From: Sternotherus odoratus
Taxonomy: Eukaryota; Chordata; Testudines; Kinosternidae
Direction: 5' to 3'
NCBI GenBank assembly: GCA_032164245.1
Contig: JAVMKO010000001.1
Span: 83,573,892 to 83,637,891, forward strand
Length of the DNA stretch: 64,000 nt
The position numbers were made by a program, and so were the translations under genes. The notes beneath the pieces are model-generated. The model saw only the letters and a program-made list of their open reading frames with translations. It ran no database searches and was not told where the DNA came from. Position 1 is the first letter of the stretch, and each line of letters begins with the position of its first letter. This document shows positions 25,301 through 40,300 of this stretch, piece by piece.

Positions 25301-28300
25301 TTTGCAGAGGGCTTTTCTCCCTCTTAAAGGGGCGGCAGGCTGGGTCAAGCCCACCCTGCCACATTAGTTTGAGTCTTTCATTTACTGAATGATCAGAATT
25401 TGTTGGGAGTCCAGTGGACTGTAGGATTGGAAAGGACACCCTGCTGAATCACCCGAGTTCCCCCCACACACAGAGTCAGGTGTGAAATGACCTCTTTGGA
25501 GGGGTTGGTTTGTAATCCTGTGATTGGTTTGTTTTCCCAGGAGGACATCCATCTCTGGAAACTGGAAGGCAAATACAGGTTCTGCCATGCTGGAGCAGAT
25601 CGCAATGACAGAGAGGTAAGGAAGAGAAGGAGCTTTCAAAAAAGAAAGAGAAAAACTGATACTAATGCTACATCACAACTTAAGAACATGCTTAAAGCTA
25701 AGGGTGTTGTGCTTTGCCGAATAGGGATGAACGTAAGCACATGCTTAAATACTTTGCTGATTTGAGGCAAAGGTGAGGGGTTGATAGTGTTGACTAAATC
25801 CAGGTATCATGGTGACAAATCAGATGCAGATTTAACTCCCCAACAAACACATGCATAAGGATATACATGTCTGCCACTGTGCTTCATTCTAACCTGCAGC
25901 ACCTCTGCTATTCCTATCCCAGCTGTTCCTGTGCATCTGAGTACTCACCAGGAGCAGCCTCTGCTATTCCACCCCTGGGCATCTGAAGATTCTGCCTCTC
26001 GGGAGAAAGGGTGGTTGATATGGATGAATATCCATTAGGAAACCTGGGGAGACCATCAGCCCCATTTCATTTGTGTCCTGGCCTGGAATTTGAACCCAGA
26101 CACCCTCAAGCCTCCCTCCAGAATATATGTGGCTCCCAAGAAGATGTCCTGTGGTACATGGTCAGCATCCAGTCGCAGCAGCACATGAGTGGGCCTTGCA
26201 GCCCTTAGTGCATCAGCCTGGGCATCCTGCTTGATTCACAGGGTTAATTCTGAGAGTATACAGCGCTTTCCTGCTGCCCTCCTCCTCCACACAAACCCAG
26301 GGTGGGAAAGAGCCTGCCTACTGGAATGCATTTATGACACTTGGAAAGTTACAATAACTTCACAGATGACAGGGTCTGAAATAGCCTCCTATTCCAGAGA
26401 AGAGCAACAAAAAGTGATTAAAGGTCTAGAAAACATGACCTAGAAGGGAAGATTGAAAAAATTGGGTTTGTTTAGTCTGGAAAAGAGAAGACTGAGAAGG
26501 GACATGATAACAGTTTTCATGTAAGTAAAAGGTTGTTACAAGGAGGAGGGAGAAAAATTGTTCTTCTTAACTCTGAGGATAGGACAAGAAACAATGGGCT
26601 TAAATTGCAGCAAGGGAGGTTTAGGTTGGACATCAGGAAAAACCTCCCAACTCTCAGGGTGTTTAAGCACTGGAATAAATTGCCCAGGGAGGTTGTGGAA
26701 TCTTCATCGTTGGAGATTTTTAAGAGCATGTTAGACAAACACCTGTTGTCAGGGATGGTCTAGGTCAGGGGTTTCAAACTCAAATGACCACGAGGGCCAC
26801 ATGAGGACTAGTGCACTGCCCCCCCCCCCTTGCTGTCCCCAGCTCCACCCCCACTCCACCCCTTCCATGAGGTCCCACCCCTGCCCCACCTCCTCCTCTG
26901 AGCATGCAGCTCCCCATTCCCTCCTGGAAAGCGCTAGGCACCACCAACAGTTGTTTGGCAAACAAAGCAAGAGCAAAACAGGAAGTCTAGAGCTGGAAAC
27001 ACAAGCAAACAAATCTAATTTAACAAGAAATTACCAGCCTCAGATGATTCAAGCTTTTTTCAAATGTAATATGCTGATAAATCTGACAGAAATTTCAGCC
27101 CATCTCAGCCTAATATCAATAATAATTTTATAAAGTCTCCCTCTTCCAAACTGATCTCATAACCCTGCTCCCCGTCCCCAAATCTCCACCCACTCAGCCC
27201 TGTAACTCAGCTCCCTGTACCCCATCCCTAAATCTCACCCCACTCACCTCCCATAACCCTGTTCTCCATCTCCAAATGTCCCCCCACTCATCCTTGTAAC
27301 CCAGCACCCTGTCCCCAAATCTCCCTCTCAACTCTGCTCCCCAAATCTCCCCCCAGCCCCCACAGCTTCAATACCCTCCCACCCCTAAGCTGCCCTTCCC
27401 AGTCCCCCCATCTCCTCTCTCCGTCTCCTTTCAGCCTTCCCAGCCTTTCCTCCCTGCCATCCCTTGCCCGAGCCCGGCACCCTCCGCAGGGGATACCAGT
27501 AGTGGGGCATGGCGGACAGGGGGAAGTACAGCAAGCCCAGGCAGCTGCACCCAGCCCGAGAGCCGTGGAACGGTGCTCACCTTTGGCTGCTCGTAGGGAA
27601 GCCCCACCCACCCGGGGACTTCTCTGCTGCCTGGCTGAGCCGCTGCCGATCCCCAGTTACCAGACACTGCTACTGCGGCTTCAATGAACAAGCTGGGGCC
27701 GTGCTTCCCAGGAGCCCTCTGCAGCTCCCCGCCGCCCTCCTGCCTCCCTCTGCAGGAGTCTTACCACTCCTGGCTGCTGCTGCTGCAAAATACTTGAAAA
27801 GCAGTAATATTAAATGGATATTGCGGTGATTGGGAACCGCTTGCAGGGTGGTGATGTAGAGGAAACAAATGAAAAAGCCTGTGCCGGTTGGGGTTACATA
27901 TTCAGAGCCATCATGTCACAGAACAGAGAGATAATGGCCACTCACTAGAGAGCTCCACTCTGGCACTCCACACATAGAACATGCTGGGCATCTCAGCATC
28001 AGAACGTTGTCAACGGGAGGGGAATTCAGGGAACAGCAATAAAAATTTCTGGGACATCCTTCTGAGGAAAGATCAGATGAACTAAACATTTACAACTTGG
28101 CTAAGTGACACATAAGTGGGGGAGATTTGAGGTGTGTAAAGACCAGTGAGCGATAGAAATGATTTCAGGTGTACAAGGGGATATAAGTAGGAGTAGAGAA
28201 TTGATGTGCAATGAAGGAAAATGTAGGCGTTCATCATACAAGATCTCCTGTTTCTTCCATCCCCTGTAAAACAGAGGGAGGGGATGTCTCATCATGATAA

Positions 28301-31300
28301 TTCTGAGTTGCTGTAAAGAGCGTTCTATCCACTTCCAGAGGCAGAGGGTCATCATCATGTTCCTATTACACCTCTGGCGTTTAGGGCAGTGATGAAGCTC
28401 CTGCACTCCTGTCTGTTTCTAGCAAGTCTTTCAATGGTTCCCCAGCTCTGCCCCAGGTTTTTCTGCTCAACTTCCCCAGCTCTTTGCCATATTGTTTTCG
28501 GGTGGCCTCATTTTCACTTGCCTTCACATGTCCATCTTATTGCTACTCTGGTGATGGAATCAGTTTCCATTCAAAGTAGATGTCTGATCCTCTCCAACGC
28601 TTCCTGGCAATGATGGTGCTCAAATCCTCTTGGCTGCACAGTGTCAATAGATCTTAGTTTGAGATTGTTTTGGGCCAAAAGATATGGAGGATTTTTCTCT
28701 GAGGCTGGTTGTATGGACTGAAGACAGTTTGGACACATCGTACGTTCCTATTACAGCCTAATTCCCCTGCATTCCGCACTATAAAATAGTGTTGAAAGTA
28801 TGCACCTCTGATAAATTTTGAGTTTGGTTTTGGTGTTGTATTTTGATGATTTCCAGACTGTATTTAAGCTCCTGAAGGTGTTCCTGGCTTTATTGATTTT
28901 GTTCCGGATGTCCTGGCTTGCTTCACCATCCTGGCCGATGGTGCTGCCCAATTACGTGAATGTTTCTACACTGGTGAGAACATGATCCTCTATCCATACT
29001 GGTGATGGTGAGGCAATATTAAAGGTCATGATATCGGCCTTATTGCGGTTGAATAAGGCAGAGGGTTGGGTGTCTATATTTGGTGGGAGGCTGAGAAAGT
29101 TGGCACCCTGCTAGCATGGAGACCTTATTTTAATCCTTGAGCAGCCCGATAATTCCCAGCCATGTGTCTGTTTGGATTCTGCAGGTACCGACTCTGGGCA
29201 GACTCCTGCGCTGAGATGTTTGGAGGCCTCGATATTTGTGCCGTCAAAGCTGTCCACAGCAAAGATGGGAAGGACTATATCATTGAGGTGAGAGCTTGAG
29301 TGCCTGGAGTTCATGTCTCCTTCATCCAAGTACCTCCACAAACACAAACCCTCCCACACATGCTGACATGCTCAGACATTCAGACATAGTCTAAGTACAT
29401 GCTCTGCCACTTGGCCCAGTCATTTTCTCCTCACAGTGACCAGCATCATTTCAACTAATGTGTCCAAGCAATGACTTAACTGTGAGTCACAACCAAATTG
29501 CCAGACTCCTGTGAATGGGCTCCTGGGTCAACGTTAAGATTAAGAGTCAGGCTCAGGAGTCAGTCACAAGCAAGGTGCATGTCACATAGGAGCCACTGAT
29601 TAACCGGGTGGAACTAGAGCTGTAGGGAAGAGGACTATAAGTAGCATGAATGAGCCTCATTGTCTTCATCAGCTGCCGGAGGCACCCCTTAAAATCGTTG
29701 CCCAGGCCTGAGTTTATTGAGCTAGCTGATAAGCATGACAAGCCCCCAAGAGAGTTTGTGGGTTCCAGTCACATTAGCTGCACAAGCTGTGGTTGACAAG
29801 GCAAGCGTTCAAAGTGATCTCTCCCATGCCAGGGAGTTGAACAGGGGACTGGGATGGGTAACATGATCCAGGTCATTGGAACAAGACAGGTCATGAAAAG
29901 CTGGCAGGAAAATCAAATTGGAAACTCAAGAGTCACTCCAGGCGTGACCAAATCTGGCAACTGAGCTAGTGTCCTCTGCTCCATGTGATGTTATTGGAAG
30001 TGAGGCTCATCATCTGACCTACTGCGAACTCCACCAGCACAGCCCAGGCAGAGGAAGAGGAGCAAAGCCGGCCTGCAGTTTCGTTCAAGGGCGCTGACAC
30101 ATTAGAAAGCTATGTGTGGGAGAGCACTCCCACCCACTGAGGCTTGGGAAGCTGATGAGAACCACATGAGCCTGACGGCGACTGCACATTCTAGTCTTGT
30201 GCATCTCCTCCTCAGGGATCAGGGACTTGTCAGAGGTCGTGTACTACATGTGTTCTGCCAGCAATGAAAACATTAGCCTGCCTCTTCCAAATGGCAAGAG
30301 GGGTGCTGCTGTCACTCTGACTCCTCTATGTGAGTTATCAGTGGCTTTTGGTGGGGCTGCTCCTTTTCAAACTCCACCCCAGAATAGAACCTTTTAAACT
30401 CAACATACTTCAACCTGTGTGTGTCTGTGTGTGTACATACCTGCCCGTGCCTGGGGGAAGGTAAGAAGGTACGCACACTGCCTCTCTGAATGCATGGGTG
30501 TCTGTATGTACATTGTGTACATACACACCTTCCTGTGTGGTTTTGTATGTGGGGTGGGGAGTTTGACCCATCTGCCTTTGTATGTATGTCCATGTGTATG
30601 TGTACTTGTTTGCCTCAGTGTGTGTGTGTGTGCGGGGGGGAGGATTGCACACCTGTTTCTGTGTATGACTCAGGAGGGAGGTGCGGGGGAACACCTGCTT
30701 CCATGTTTATGTCACTGAGTCGCGGGCACGTCTATAGTCTTGCCCCCATTACCACATTGCACACACAGACAGAAACGCACACCTGCACACGCCTTATCCC
30801 AGGATTCCACACTGAACAAAACACACAGGGTGGGGGCAGCTGATACAAATCAGAGGAGGATTTCAACTAAACTAAGCCAAATTACACCAGCTGAGGATCT
30901 GGCCCAGAGGCTCTGCTATGCCAGCGGTTAAGCAGGAGTTCAGATACCAGACTGATGGGCACTGTATGGCAACATGAATAGAATAGAATAGAATAAAGCA
31001 AAGCAAACACATTTTCTACTTTATGCCAGTTCTGAGAGAGAAGCTGAGAAGTACTGTCATCACTTTCCCCTAGTCCAGTTCCTTGAGTAGATTTCTTTTT
31101 TTCTTCTTCTTCTTCTTTTTTTGGCCAGAAGCTGGTGGGTTGGTTATTTTGTGTTTTGTTTTGTTGGGGGGTGGGGGGGAGAGACCAGGCAAAACGCTGT
31201 GTTTCGCTTTGTGAGAAGGAAATTTTGCTGTGAAATTTTGTGAGAAATGACTGCAAAATTTACTGAATAGATAAATGGTAAAGTTTGCACAATGGCATGG

Positions 31301-34300
31301 ACCCAAGGAATGAATTTTCACAGTGTGAAAACTGTTCCCTGAGAAACACTCACAAAATGAAAGCCAGCCACATCTGTGTCTTGTGAGATTTGTCACCGTT
31401 GCTTATGGCGAACAGGGGCTCAGATTAGGAGAGAGGAGGTTGAGCGCAGGATAGGAGGATTATGCCATCCGGAAACCTGAAGTAATTAATATAAATTTAT
31501 ATTCAACCTGATTTCCATACCGTTACTGTATTATGAGCTGAGCTCTCCATCTTTATTTACCACATGGCATTGGGGTCGTTTTGCGGTTCTTTAATGGCTA
31601 CATTCAGATGTAGAGTCACTCCCCTGGATTTCAGTGCTCTTCACTCACATAGAGCAGTGCTGATTTGGAGTCATCTTACTGGAATTTCTTTCTCTGCACT
31701 AAAGGGCTTTGTCACTGAGTCTGGTACAGTAAAACCTCCATTTAACAGACTAATTCGGGCGAGGGGGTGTCCGTTAAATCAAAAAGTCCGTTATTTAATA
31801 ATTTTTTTAAAATGAGCTGTCGGAGCAGCAGCCCGCCCGCCACAGGGTCGGGCCGGCAGCTCCGCAGCCCGCCTGCTGCTGGGACCCGGGCGGCAGCCAG
31901 GAGCCGTCAGCCAGCTCGCCTGCTTCCGGGACTCAGGCGGGAGCCGGCAGCCCGCCCGCTGGCGGGACTCGGGCGGGAGCCAGCAGCCAGCAGGCGGGAC
32001 CTGGCAGCCAGCCAACCCGCCCGCTGTGTGGACCCAGGCGGCAGCCGGGAGCCGGCAGCCAGTCCGCCCGCTGCCGTGACCTAGGCGGCAGCCGGGAGCC
32101 GGCAGCCAGTCCGCCAGAAATGGATCAGGAATGCATCAGACTTGCTCAGAAATTTTGTCCGTTGCATCCGAAGTCCGTTAAATCGAGGTCCGTTAAATCG
32201 AGGGTTTACTGTATTTTCAGAAGGGCTCAGCACCCCCAGCTGAGGCCAAGTTTTCAGAAGAGTTTTGCTCCTCTTTCGGCACCTGGATGAGTGGCCAGCT
32301 TTTCAGCATTGTGCAGTGCACTCGGTGCATGTTGGGGGGGGGGGGGGGGAGGGGTGTGAACTTGAAAATCTGACCCGTTTTTGTAATCTAAAATAACGCC
32401 ACACTGATGAGTCATTTTACAGATGTGGGGGTAAGTAAAATGAGCCACGAAACTAAAGCATAATCAAAATTGGATTGACTTCATGTTTTTTATTCTTCTC
32501 TCATGGCTCTTGTGGCCAGCAGTGCCACATCTATTGCTATCGCAGAGGTCTGTGGATCTAGCTACATACACTACAAGGACTCTACTGCTCTGCGGGATGT
32601 CCAGCCTTTCACCATTGTCGTATCAATCCCTTTGATCTGTCGAATCATCTGTTTCCTTCCTTCCCTCCAATCACCCAACACCTCCACTCTCGCACATGAG
32701 AACATGGAATAACAAACCCAGCCTCTAGCTCTTGGCGTAAGATAGAAGGCGGGGAAGGGGTTTTCCTGGATCTCTTCTCTGCCTTGCCGCCTTCCGTTCG
32801 CTCTGAGATATCTTATCGAGCAACAGCAGCTGTGTCAGGAGACAGCCACTGACCTTGGGCAACTACAAAGGCAGGGGTTGTGTGTGCTGACATCTTCCCC
32901 TCTCCTCAGCTGTTCTTTGTCTCCTTCTCAGGAAGAGATGAGAGGAATATGGTTGTATTTCATATATTCCATCTGGGTGCTTTACCTCTGCATTATGGGG
33001 CCAGATTCTGATCTTGGCACCTGTATGATTGTGGAGTAACTGCACTGACACAACTGAGAGTATCGTTTGGCCCAGAAAAACCGCGTCCTTTCTTATCAGT
33101 GTCATCCTCCCCATGCCTTAGTCAGTGATAGCCCAGTGTTTGGGCTCCCTCAGTCCCTCGCAGAAGTGAGCTGGGTCAGAAATAGCAAAATAAGACCTAG
33201 AGAAAACCTAATGCCTGATGTTGCTCCATTAACTTTGATGGGCCTAAAACAGGATTAATTTAGCCCTGGATGCTTCTGTTTCTAAATGATACCCTGTCCT
33301 TTCAGCCAGCATATCACATGCTGCTGCAGTAATGATGGGAAATAATTCCCAAGATGAAGGGATGAGGGTTTTTTTTTAATACAGACCTATCACTACACGG
33401 TTATTTACACCCAGAGTTATTAGTGAGTGAGCAGATTACTTCACTGGATACTGGCTTGTTAAAGGGAACAATGGCACCATCTAGTGGTCATAAACCATCT
33501 CTTTCACGGTAAATTAACAAGGTAAATGAAGTTGACATGGTTCTGTCCTTTCTACATATGAGCGGATGCCAGAATTGCCAAATGAAATGGGGATGCCTTG
33601 CGGAGTTACATGCTAGTGAGACCCTCTGATAGCCGTCAGGTTAGATTTCAAGTCCAATGGTTTATAGTTCTCCCAGGCACACCTTTGTGGCAGCCAAACT
33701 CAGCTATCTCTGGACCCCAAGAAGCAGAGGAGATGACAGCAGATTTGAACACCATTTAATGTATTTAATCTGACCCACTTCCATTTAACCTGCTCCACAC
33801 ATACCCTCGGCCATAAATGAAGAAAACCATGGATTTTGGTACCAGTCCTCTTCTTAAAAGGCACTAACATTCTGGTAGGTTAATAAGCATCCCTAACTGA
33901 ACCTCAGCTTCACCATAATGAGGTACTTCATATGGGATGTGGTTAATGTTTGTAAAGCTGCTGGGATATGACAAACAACTTGGATAATTGTGGTGGTGTT
34001 TCTGGGGTGGCGTATAGCTGTGGGGCTCACCCTTTTTAAGACTGTGGTCACCTTCAAACCTTTGCTTCTTCACCTTCCCTGTAGTAACTGTAGTGTGTGT
34101 TTACATGGCACAGTAATGTCAGCACTGTGTAAAGGAGACCAGCTGAGAGGAAGTTTACTTTCATGGCCTGGGTGCTGCTGTTTGGAGATATCCTGTCTAT
34201 TTGGTGTGTGTGTTGTTTATTTCCTGTAGAGCTTGGCATTGATTAATACCAGCTCTTCCCTGATTGCCTCTAGTCCCCCTTGCACTAATCTGCACGGGGT

Positions 34301-37300
34301 CGCTTTGCAGGTTGTTTCCTTTATACCTGGAACCCTTCCTGTCGGAGCATCATCTACAAATATCACCATAGCTGATCTCTAGAGAAACACCCATCACTGA
34401 AAGACATTCAGCCTCTCTGGGTGTAGGAAGAATCTAGTTTGTGTGGGTTTGATCCACAAAAAAGTCTCGAGAAACCTGTGTCAAGCCTAGGCCTGGTTCC
34501 AACTGGCAGGAAGCTTCATTTCTCAAAAATTGAGATACGCACCAGCCATTGAGATAGGCAGCTCCCGCCACTTCAGGATGTGGGCGAAGGATGGGAATAG
34601 TTGCCTGGGGATTTAGTAACACAACAGAGCTTGACATCCAATTGAGTGTCTAGACCTGCCTCTGCCACTAGGAAGCCACCTTACTCGCTGTCCTTTTCTC
34701 TCTTTGGGCAGGTGATGGATAGCTCAATGCCCCTGATAGGGGAGCACATGGAGGAGGACACACAGCTCGTAGCTGATCTGGTTGTCTCCAAGATGACTCA
34801 ACTTCTTGTGACTACAGGATCTACCCCCTCACCTCCGAGGCCCTGGGTAAGAGTGGACGGAGCCATTCAGAAAAACGGGTGTTTTCTCAAACCCCACCTG
34901 GAGTGTTCAACCAATCATGTACCGCAATGGATTGAACATTCCGGCGCTGTTGGACAGAGATATCACCCCATGCAAAGTATTGGATGTTCTGCTGTTACTG
35001 TTCCAGGGGGTAGCTCTTCCATAAACCCTTCATGGGTTGCCCCTGAGCAATGTCTCTCTTTATATTACTATGGCATCACATTCTCATTCAGCTTATCCAC
35101 CACACACATATACTCTGGGCCCTTTTATCTGGGGACAGAGTAGTGTGACCACGACTACAAACTACAAAGAGAAGCATCATCAGAGTCAAACATTGTAGAA
35201 CAGTTGGACTCAGGGATGGAGAGTGGGCAAAGGAATGGCAGCAGAAGGGGCAAGCGTAGGAGCATCTCCTGCTCACAAATGACCAAGCAGTATGGGGCAG
35301 CTGTTACTATGGTGACTTAGGTTGGGTGGCATGATGACAGGCCGTGTTGAGCTAGGCTCCCTTGTAGGTGACAGCTGATGTGTGCTGATGTACTGTGGGT
35401 TGGGGAAGAGGGCGACAGAATGGGTTTAAAGACACCACATCACATAACTTCAGTAAAGAGCAGTCAGACCAACCTATGCCAGGGAGAGTCTGGAGGGATC
35501 ATAACCCTGTCCCTCCAGGGGGAATTAAGTCTGAGAGCTTCTGCAGAGTTCATAAAGAAAACCTATCCCCCATCTCTGACCACTAAGAATGAGCAGACTC
35601 TTAGCTGGACCCCAGCAATATGACCCGATAGCCTATAAAGCCAAACAATGTGGCTTGTTCACTGCTGATGGAGCCCCTGCTACTCTTGAAGTCTCTGCTC
35701 CCATGAGTGAATATCAACACGAGGGCTGTGGGCACGTTGAGGAGACGCTAGAACTCTTTATAGTTTGGCTGCAACTCTCCATCCCAGCTTGACAGGTTAG
35801 CAAGCCCCATGCTTGAGTTTATTCCAGCCTTTGCCTCTCTGGTGAAATCTGGTGCATCCCAAAGGAAGCCAGTGAGGCTTTCTGCCACTGTTAGGCCCTT
35901 CTCTAATGGCATCCCTGCTTCTTCAGAGAGACCCCGTGTCTCAGCCACCAGTCCCCGAAAAGAAGCCCTGGCTGATGTTGCCGTTCATCAGAACCCATCA
36001 TTTCTTCTTTTAAACTGACCAGCAGGCCTCGTGTTTAGTGCACCCACCTCACCGCACACTCGCCTCAGGCTGAGTACTGAACCCATCTTAATTTAGAGCA
36101 ACATTTGCCAGTGGCAGTTTTGAATGACTGAACCGCACCATGGCATGACATGCCAGGGTTTAAATAAAAACATCTGTGAATACAAGTTCCGTTTTAAAAT
36201 CTATAGCAGGAACCCAGGGAGGAGGGATTGGAGAAGAGTCAAGGCAGTAAACTTTGTATTAAGTAAGACTTTTGTTTTAATAAAACCCATTCCCCTTTTC
36301 CTCTGAAGCTGTCAGTTGGTTCTTTACAGAGGGAGGAACCCCTGTTGGATAGTGTGCTAGATGGAATTAAGGATGCATTATTAACTGTCTTTTGGGGGAA
36401 AGAGAAAAAGTGAGTTAAGATGGTCTGGAGCTGTTGCTGCTAAAATCCAATCCTCCTTTGTTTATGACAAAACAAGACAATCACACAACAGAGGAGAGAA
36501 GAGAAGAGTAAAGGTAGAAAATGCAGCTTGTGTGTCTGGTGCTGCCATTCCCTTGTTCCCTTGCTGCTGGAGAAAGACAGGCACAGCACATGGTGTGATC
36601 AGCCATGCTGAGATCAGGCAAATTATAGCAGTCTTGGGCTCTTTAAAGTATTGCTTATGGCTGCTTCTCCGGTCCCAGGCTCATACCAGTATTGTGAAAG
36701 GAGGATTGTCCAGGCTGGCTAAGCCAGATGCTTAGACAGAAAGCAGAGAGATGGGAATGAGCAGAAATGAGGTGGGGAAAGAAAATGAAAGACAATGGAA
36801 GGGGGATAGTAGGAACCCAAGTTTCACATCCCAGGTGTTGTTCAGGATATGGCTAAAGCTGGTGGCAATGTCACCTGGTTCCCTCTCTTTGGCCTGGTGT
36901 AGTCAGGCTGCCTTTCAGGAACAGGACAACAAAGGCCCAACAGTATCATGGTGGATCCCAGCAGACTGTGGGAGTGAGAGCCACAGTGACAAAGCTCCAT
37001 CCTTCCAGCCCATACATCCAGCCCCCGTCCATTTAGGGACTCCGAGATGAACAATGTCCAAGATGGGTTGGCAACCACACCCCACTAACATTAAGTAATT
37101 AAAACACACATCAGTGATTTCAACTATAAACACTTCTTCCCATTTCTAGTCTTGTTCAGCTCATCATGCCAACCCATGACTTTGCCAGGAGCCTTGAAGG
37201 CCAATTAACACAATTCTTTTAACCTAAACAATCCAGTTTGGACCCATCTATTTGTCTCCAACTTTGCTGACTTTCTTAAACAATTTTATGTAACAGACTA

Positions 37301-40300
37301 AGTTGGACTCTTGTTACCTTGGGCAGCTTAGAGTACAGGCCTCTGCACGACAGTCCCGTGTTCTTTAAACTGTTTATTAATTATCAGAAAAGGAAAGTGA
37401 GCAGAGAGATAGCAAAATTAGAGAGGACTGAGAAACACAATGGCAACTGAAATTAAATGTCGATAAATGCAAATTAATCCACATTGGAGGGGAAATTTTA
37501 AACTGCTTGTTTTAAACTAACTATCAACTGGCCTCATGGTGACAACCTCTGCTTAGTGCACAGCTGCAGGCAAAAAAATCAAACAAGTTGTTAGGATTCA
37601 TAAGAAATGGGATGTTCAACAACATGGAGACTATTCTAATGCCTTTATACAAATCAGTGGTGCAGCCTTATCTGGATACTGTTCACAGTATTAATCACCC
37701 CCATCTGAAAATGGACAGTGTACAAATAGAAGGGTCTCGGAAAAGAATGGTGAGAAAGATCCAGGGCCTGGAAACACGGTCCTGGGAAGGGAGTCTGAAA
37801 TGATGAGCTTGTTCACCTTAGAAAGGAGACAAATAAGAGGTGACATCATAAAAATATATAAAATAATAGTACAGAGAAGGTAGATTAGGAACGTCTATTT
37901 TCCCTGTCTCTTAGCAGAGAACAAGGGGACATTCAATTAAATGAAAAGGTGGGAAACCAATAAAAGGAAATAACTAGACTGTGGTATTCACTGCCACAGA
38001 AAGTCATTGACACCAAGAACTTAATAAGATTAAAAAACAGATTGGACATTATAGGGATGTCAGGAATTTCCGGGATTATAATTAATTGACAATCCATGTG
38101 AAAGGGATATTAAACCTCATGGCTTAAGCCAATTTCTAACTCTTAGAAATCAGGATGAGACCTGATAACTCCACATCTGTTCAGTGCAGGATTCTTACAT
38201 ACATCTGCCTTTGAAGCATCTGGTGCTGGCCACTGGGTTAGACAGGCTTCAGGTTTGATCCAGTCTGGTAATTCCTCTGTTTGTAAACCCACTTTTTTAA
38301 AAAATGTAACTCTACAGTCATTCTCTTCTAGGTAAGAGTTTCCAAGCTCTCTCCTACTCAGTTCTTTGTCATAATACCATGGAACATTAAAGGCCTTATG
38401 TACAGAGGCAGAGAGTGTGTGGAAAACACCACAACATTCAAAGTTCTTTCTGTCCTCCTGGGCTTCTCTTTTGAATGTGTTCTGACGGCTGTAATAATTT
38501 TTTTTCCAGCCTCAACAAGTCCAGCCTCAGTCAATGAAATCACAGATGCAGCCTCAGCCTGGACCCCAGCTTGGACAGCCATCCCAACCACGGCCACCTC
38601 CTCAAGGTACTGTACTTTAGGACCTCTGGCAAAGGAAACCTAGACAGTTCATTTGGGGATTCAATTCAGACTGTACAGAGGAATCTCGTCACCCGTCACT
38701 GAAATTGCAGCCAGCGCTGCGATGAAATACAGTGACTGTTCAACAGAGCACAGTAACATTACACAACAGTTCAGAACAGGCAGTCAAGAAGAATAGCCTC
38801 TCCAATGAAAAATGCAGGTAGAATTGAGCTCCGCGGAATGTAATTGCCCAAGCTGGAATTTGGCCAAGTCATTGGGGTAACACTTTTACTCAGGCACAAG
38901 AGTACGTGGGATCTTTAGAGACTATTAGCTTTACTCTTTGAAACAGTGTATAAAACATTAAGAAACACGTGTTTGTCTATTTTCACTTGCTAGGAGCATT
39001 GTTATACGTGGCTTTTGGGTGGCAGAAGTCAGGCTTTGCTTTGAGGGTCTCTCATCCAAAAATGCTGAACCATCCACCCACTGATCATGTTATAATACAG
39101 AAGCATGGATGGTGATGTGGCATACAAGCACCTCATCGTAACTATCCAGGGAAGGTGCTGTTCACCCAAACTTCCATTTTCTGTGTGGAGAGCTAGTTCT
39201 CCCATTGATTCCAACCTTCCACCCCAACAATTCAGGCTCCCACACAAGACTCAGACAAGAAATGGTGACAATCACATGGCGAACTAAGGCACGCTGAGAC
39301 AGCTCTACCTGGGAAAAGGATGCCAGGATTTCCTTGGTGTTAAGGCAAAGAACTGTACAGCAGCAACTCCGTAGATGTGGGCATGTTGCCATTAGGGCGA
39401 CCAGCTGTCCTGATTTTATAGGGACAGTCCCAATTTTGGGGTCTTTTTTTTAATATAGGCTCCTCTTACCCTCCATCCCCATTCCAATTTTTCACACTTG
39501 CTGTCTGGTCACCCTAGTTGCCACTGACCAACAGGAAAATGGCATCCAGTGCTCCTAACAAATATTTTTCCTTAGCTCTCTGCATGGAGTAAGTCTGAAA
39601 TGTCTCTCTTTTCACTACAGCTCATTTCCCCCATGCAGCTGCTCCCTGTTTAATGTGTCTTGTGCACCTTTGTGTCCATATTCCCTGCAGGGGGTCCACG
39701 CCAGCCTCAGGGATCTCAGCCTCCACGCACTGGAGCACCTCCACAGCAACGTCTCTCTCCTCAGGGCCAGCAGCCCCAGAGTCCCCAGTCTAGCTCTCCT
39801 CAGCAGCAGAGGTCACCTGGATCCCCACAGCTAACACGATCTTCCACTGGAACCTCCCCAGTCCAGGCCTCCAAGCCGGGCATCTTCCCACCACAACAGC
39901 CTAGACCCCCTGCCCAAGGACGGGCTCCTGCTCAACAAGGCCTTGGTGAAACACCCAAGCAGCAGGCCTCCCCCCATCCACACCTGAAGTAGGTGCCCTT
40001 TAAGCTAACGGATTTGTAGATCTGAAAAAGATAAATGTCTTTAAAAGCATCCTGGCTTAGTAGACAGGCCAGGGCCTGTCTGATCCCTTGTTGCCAGGCA
40101 ACAGTGTTCTTCAAGACTCAGGGCTGGGCAACAGTGACTTAATTGGTACAAGCGCCCCTGTGCTGATGCTCTCCATGGACTTGGCAGATCCTTGGGCCAC
40201 ATGTGAGTTTTTTTCAGGGAGAGCGAGAGGTCCTTTGTATCTCTGAGATTTCACATTCTTTTTCTCACACACAAACACACACACATTCTTTCTCCTTGCC

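Larger units (their letters stand above)
19476..25540 (+). other. SYN3 intron between exons 7 and 8
   Basis: The intron is 6 kb. Apart from the listed repeats at 20085, 22455, 23722, 24200 and 24856, nothing coding is recognised. 20880-22440 and 22510-23720 show no feature I can name. Confidence 0.6.
25616..29184 (+). other. SYN3 intron between exons 8 and 9
   Basis: The intron is 3.6 kb and mostly repeats (CR1 26370, hAT 26766, C-rich array 27140, GC-rich block 27431-27835, LINE 28380). 25620-26365 and 27840-28380 show nothing recognisable. Confidence 0.6.
29288..34711 (+). other. SYN3 intron between exons 9 and 10
   Basis: The intron is 5.4 kb. It holds GT-rich low complexity (30410-30800), a pyrimidine tract (31095-31122), pogo-type element C and a G-run at 32334-32349. 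The stretches 29300-30400 and 32360-34700 show no recognised gene. Confidence 0.6.

Noticed and set aside
30312..30843. Cysteine- or histidine-rich small proteins
   Set aside because: The bias comes from TGTG/CACA dinucleotide repeats. No signal peptide or splice structure supports a gene.
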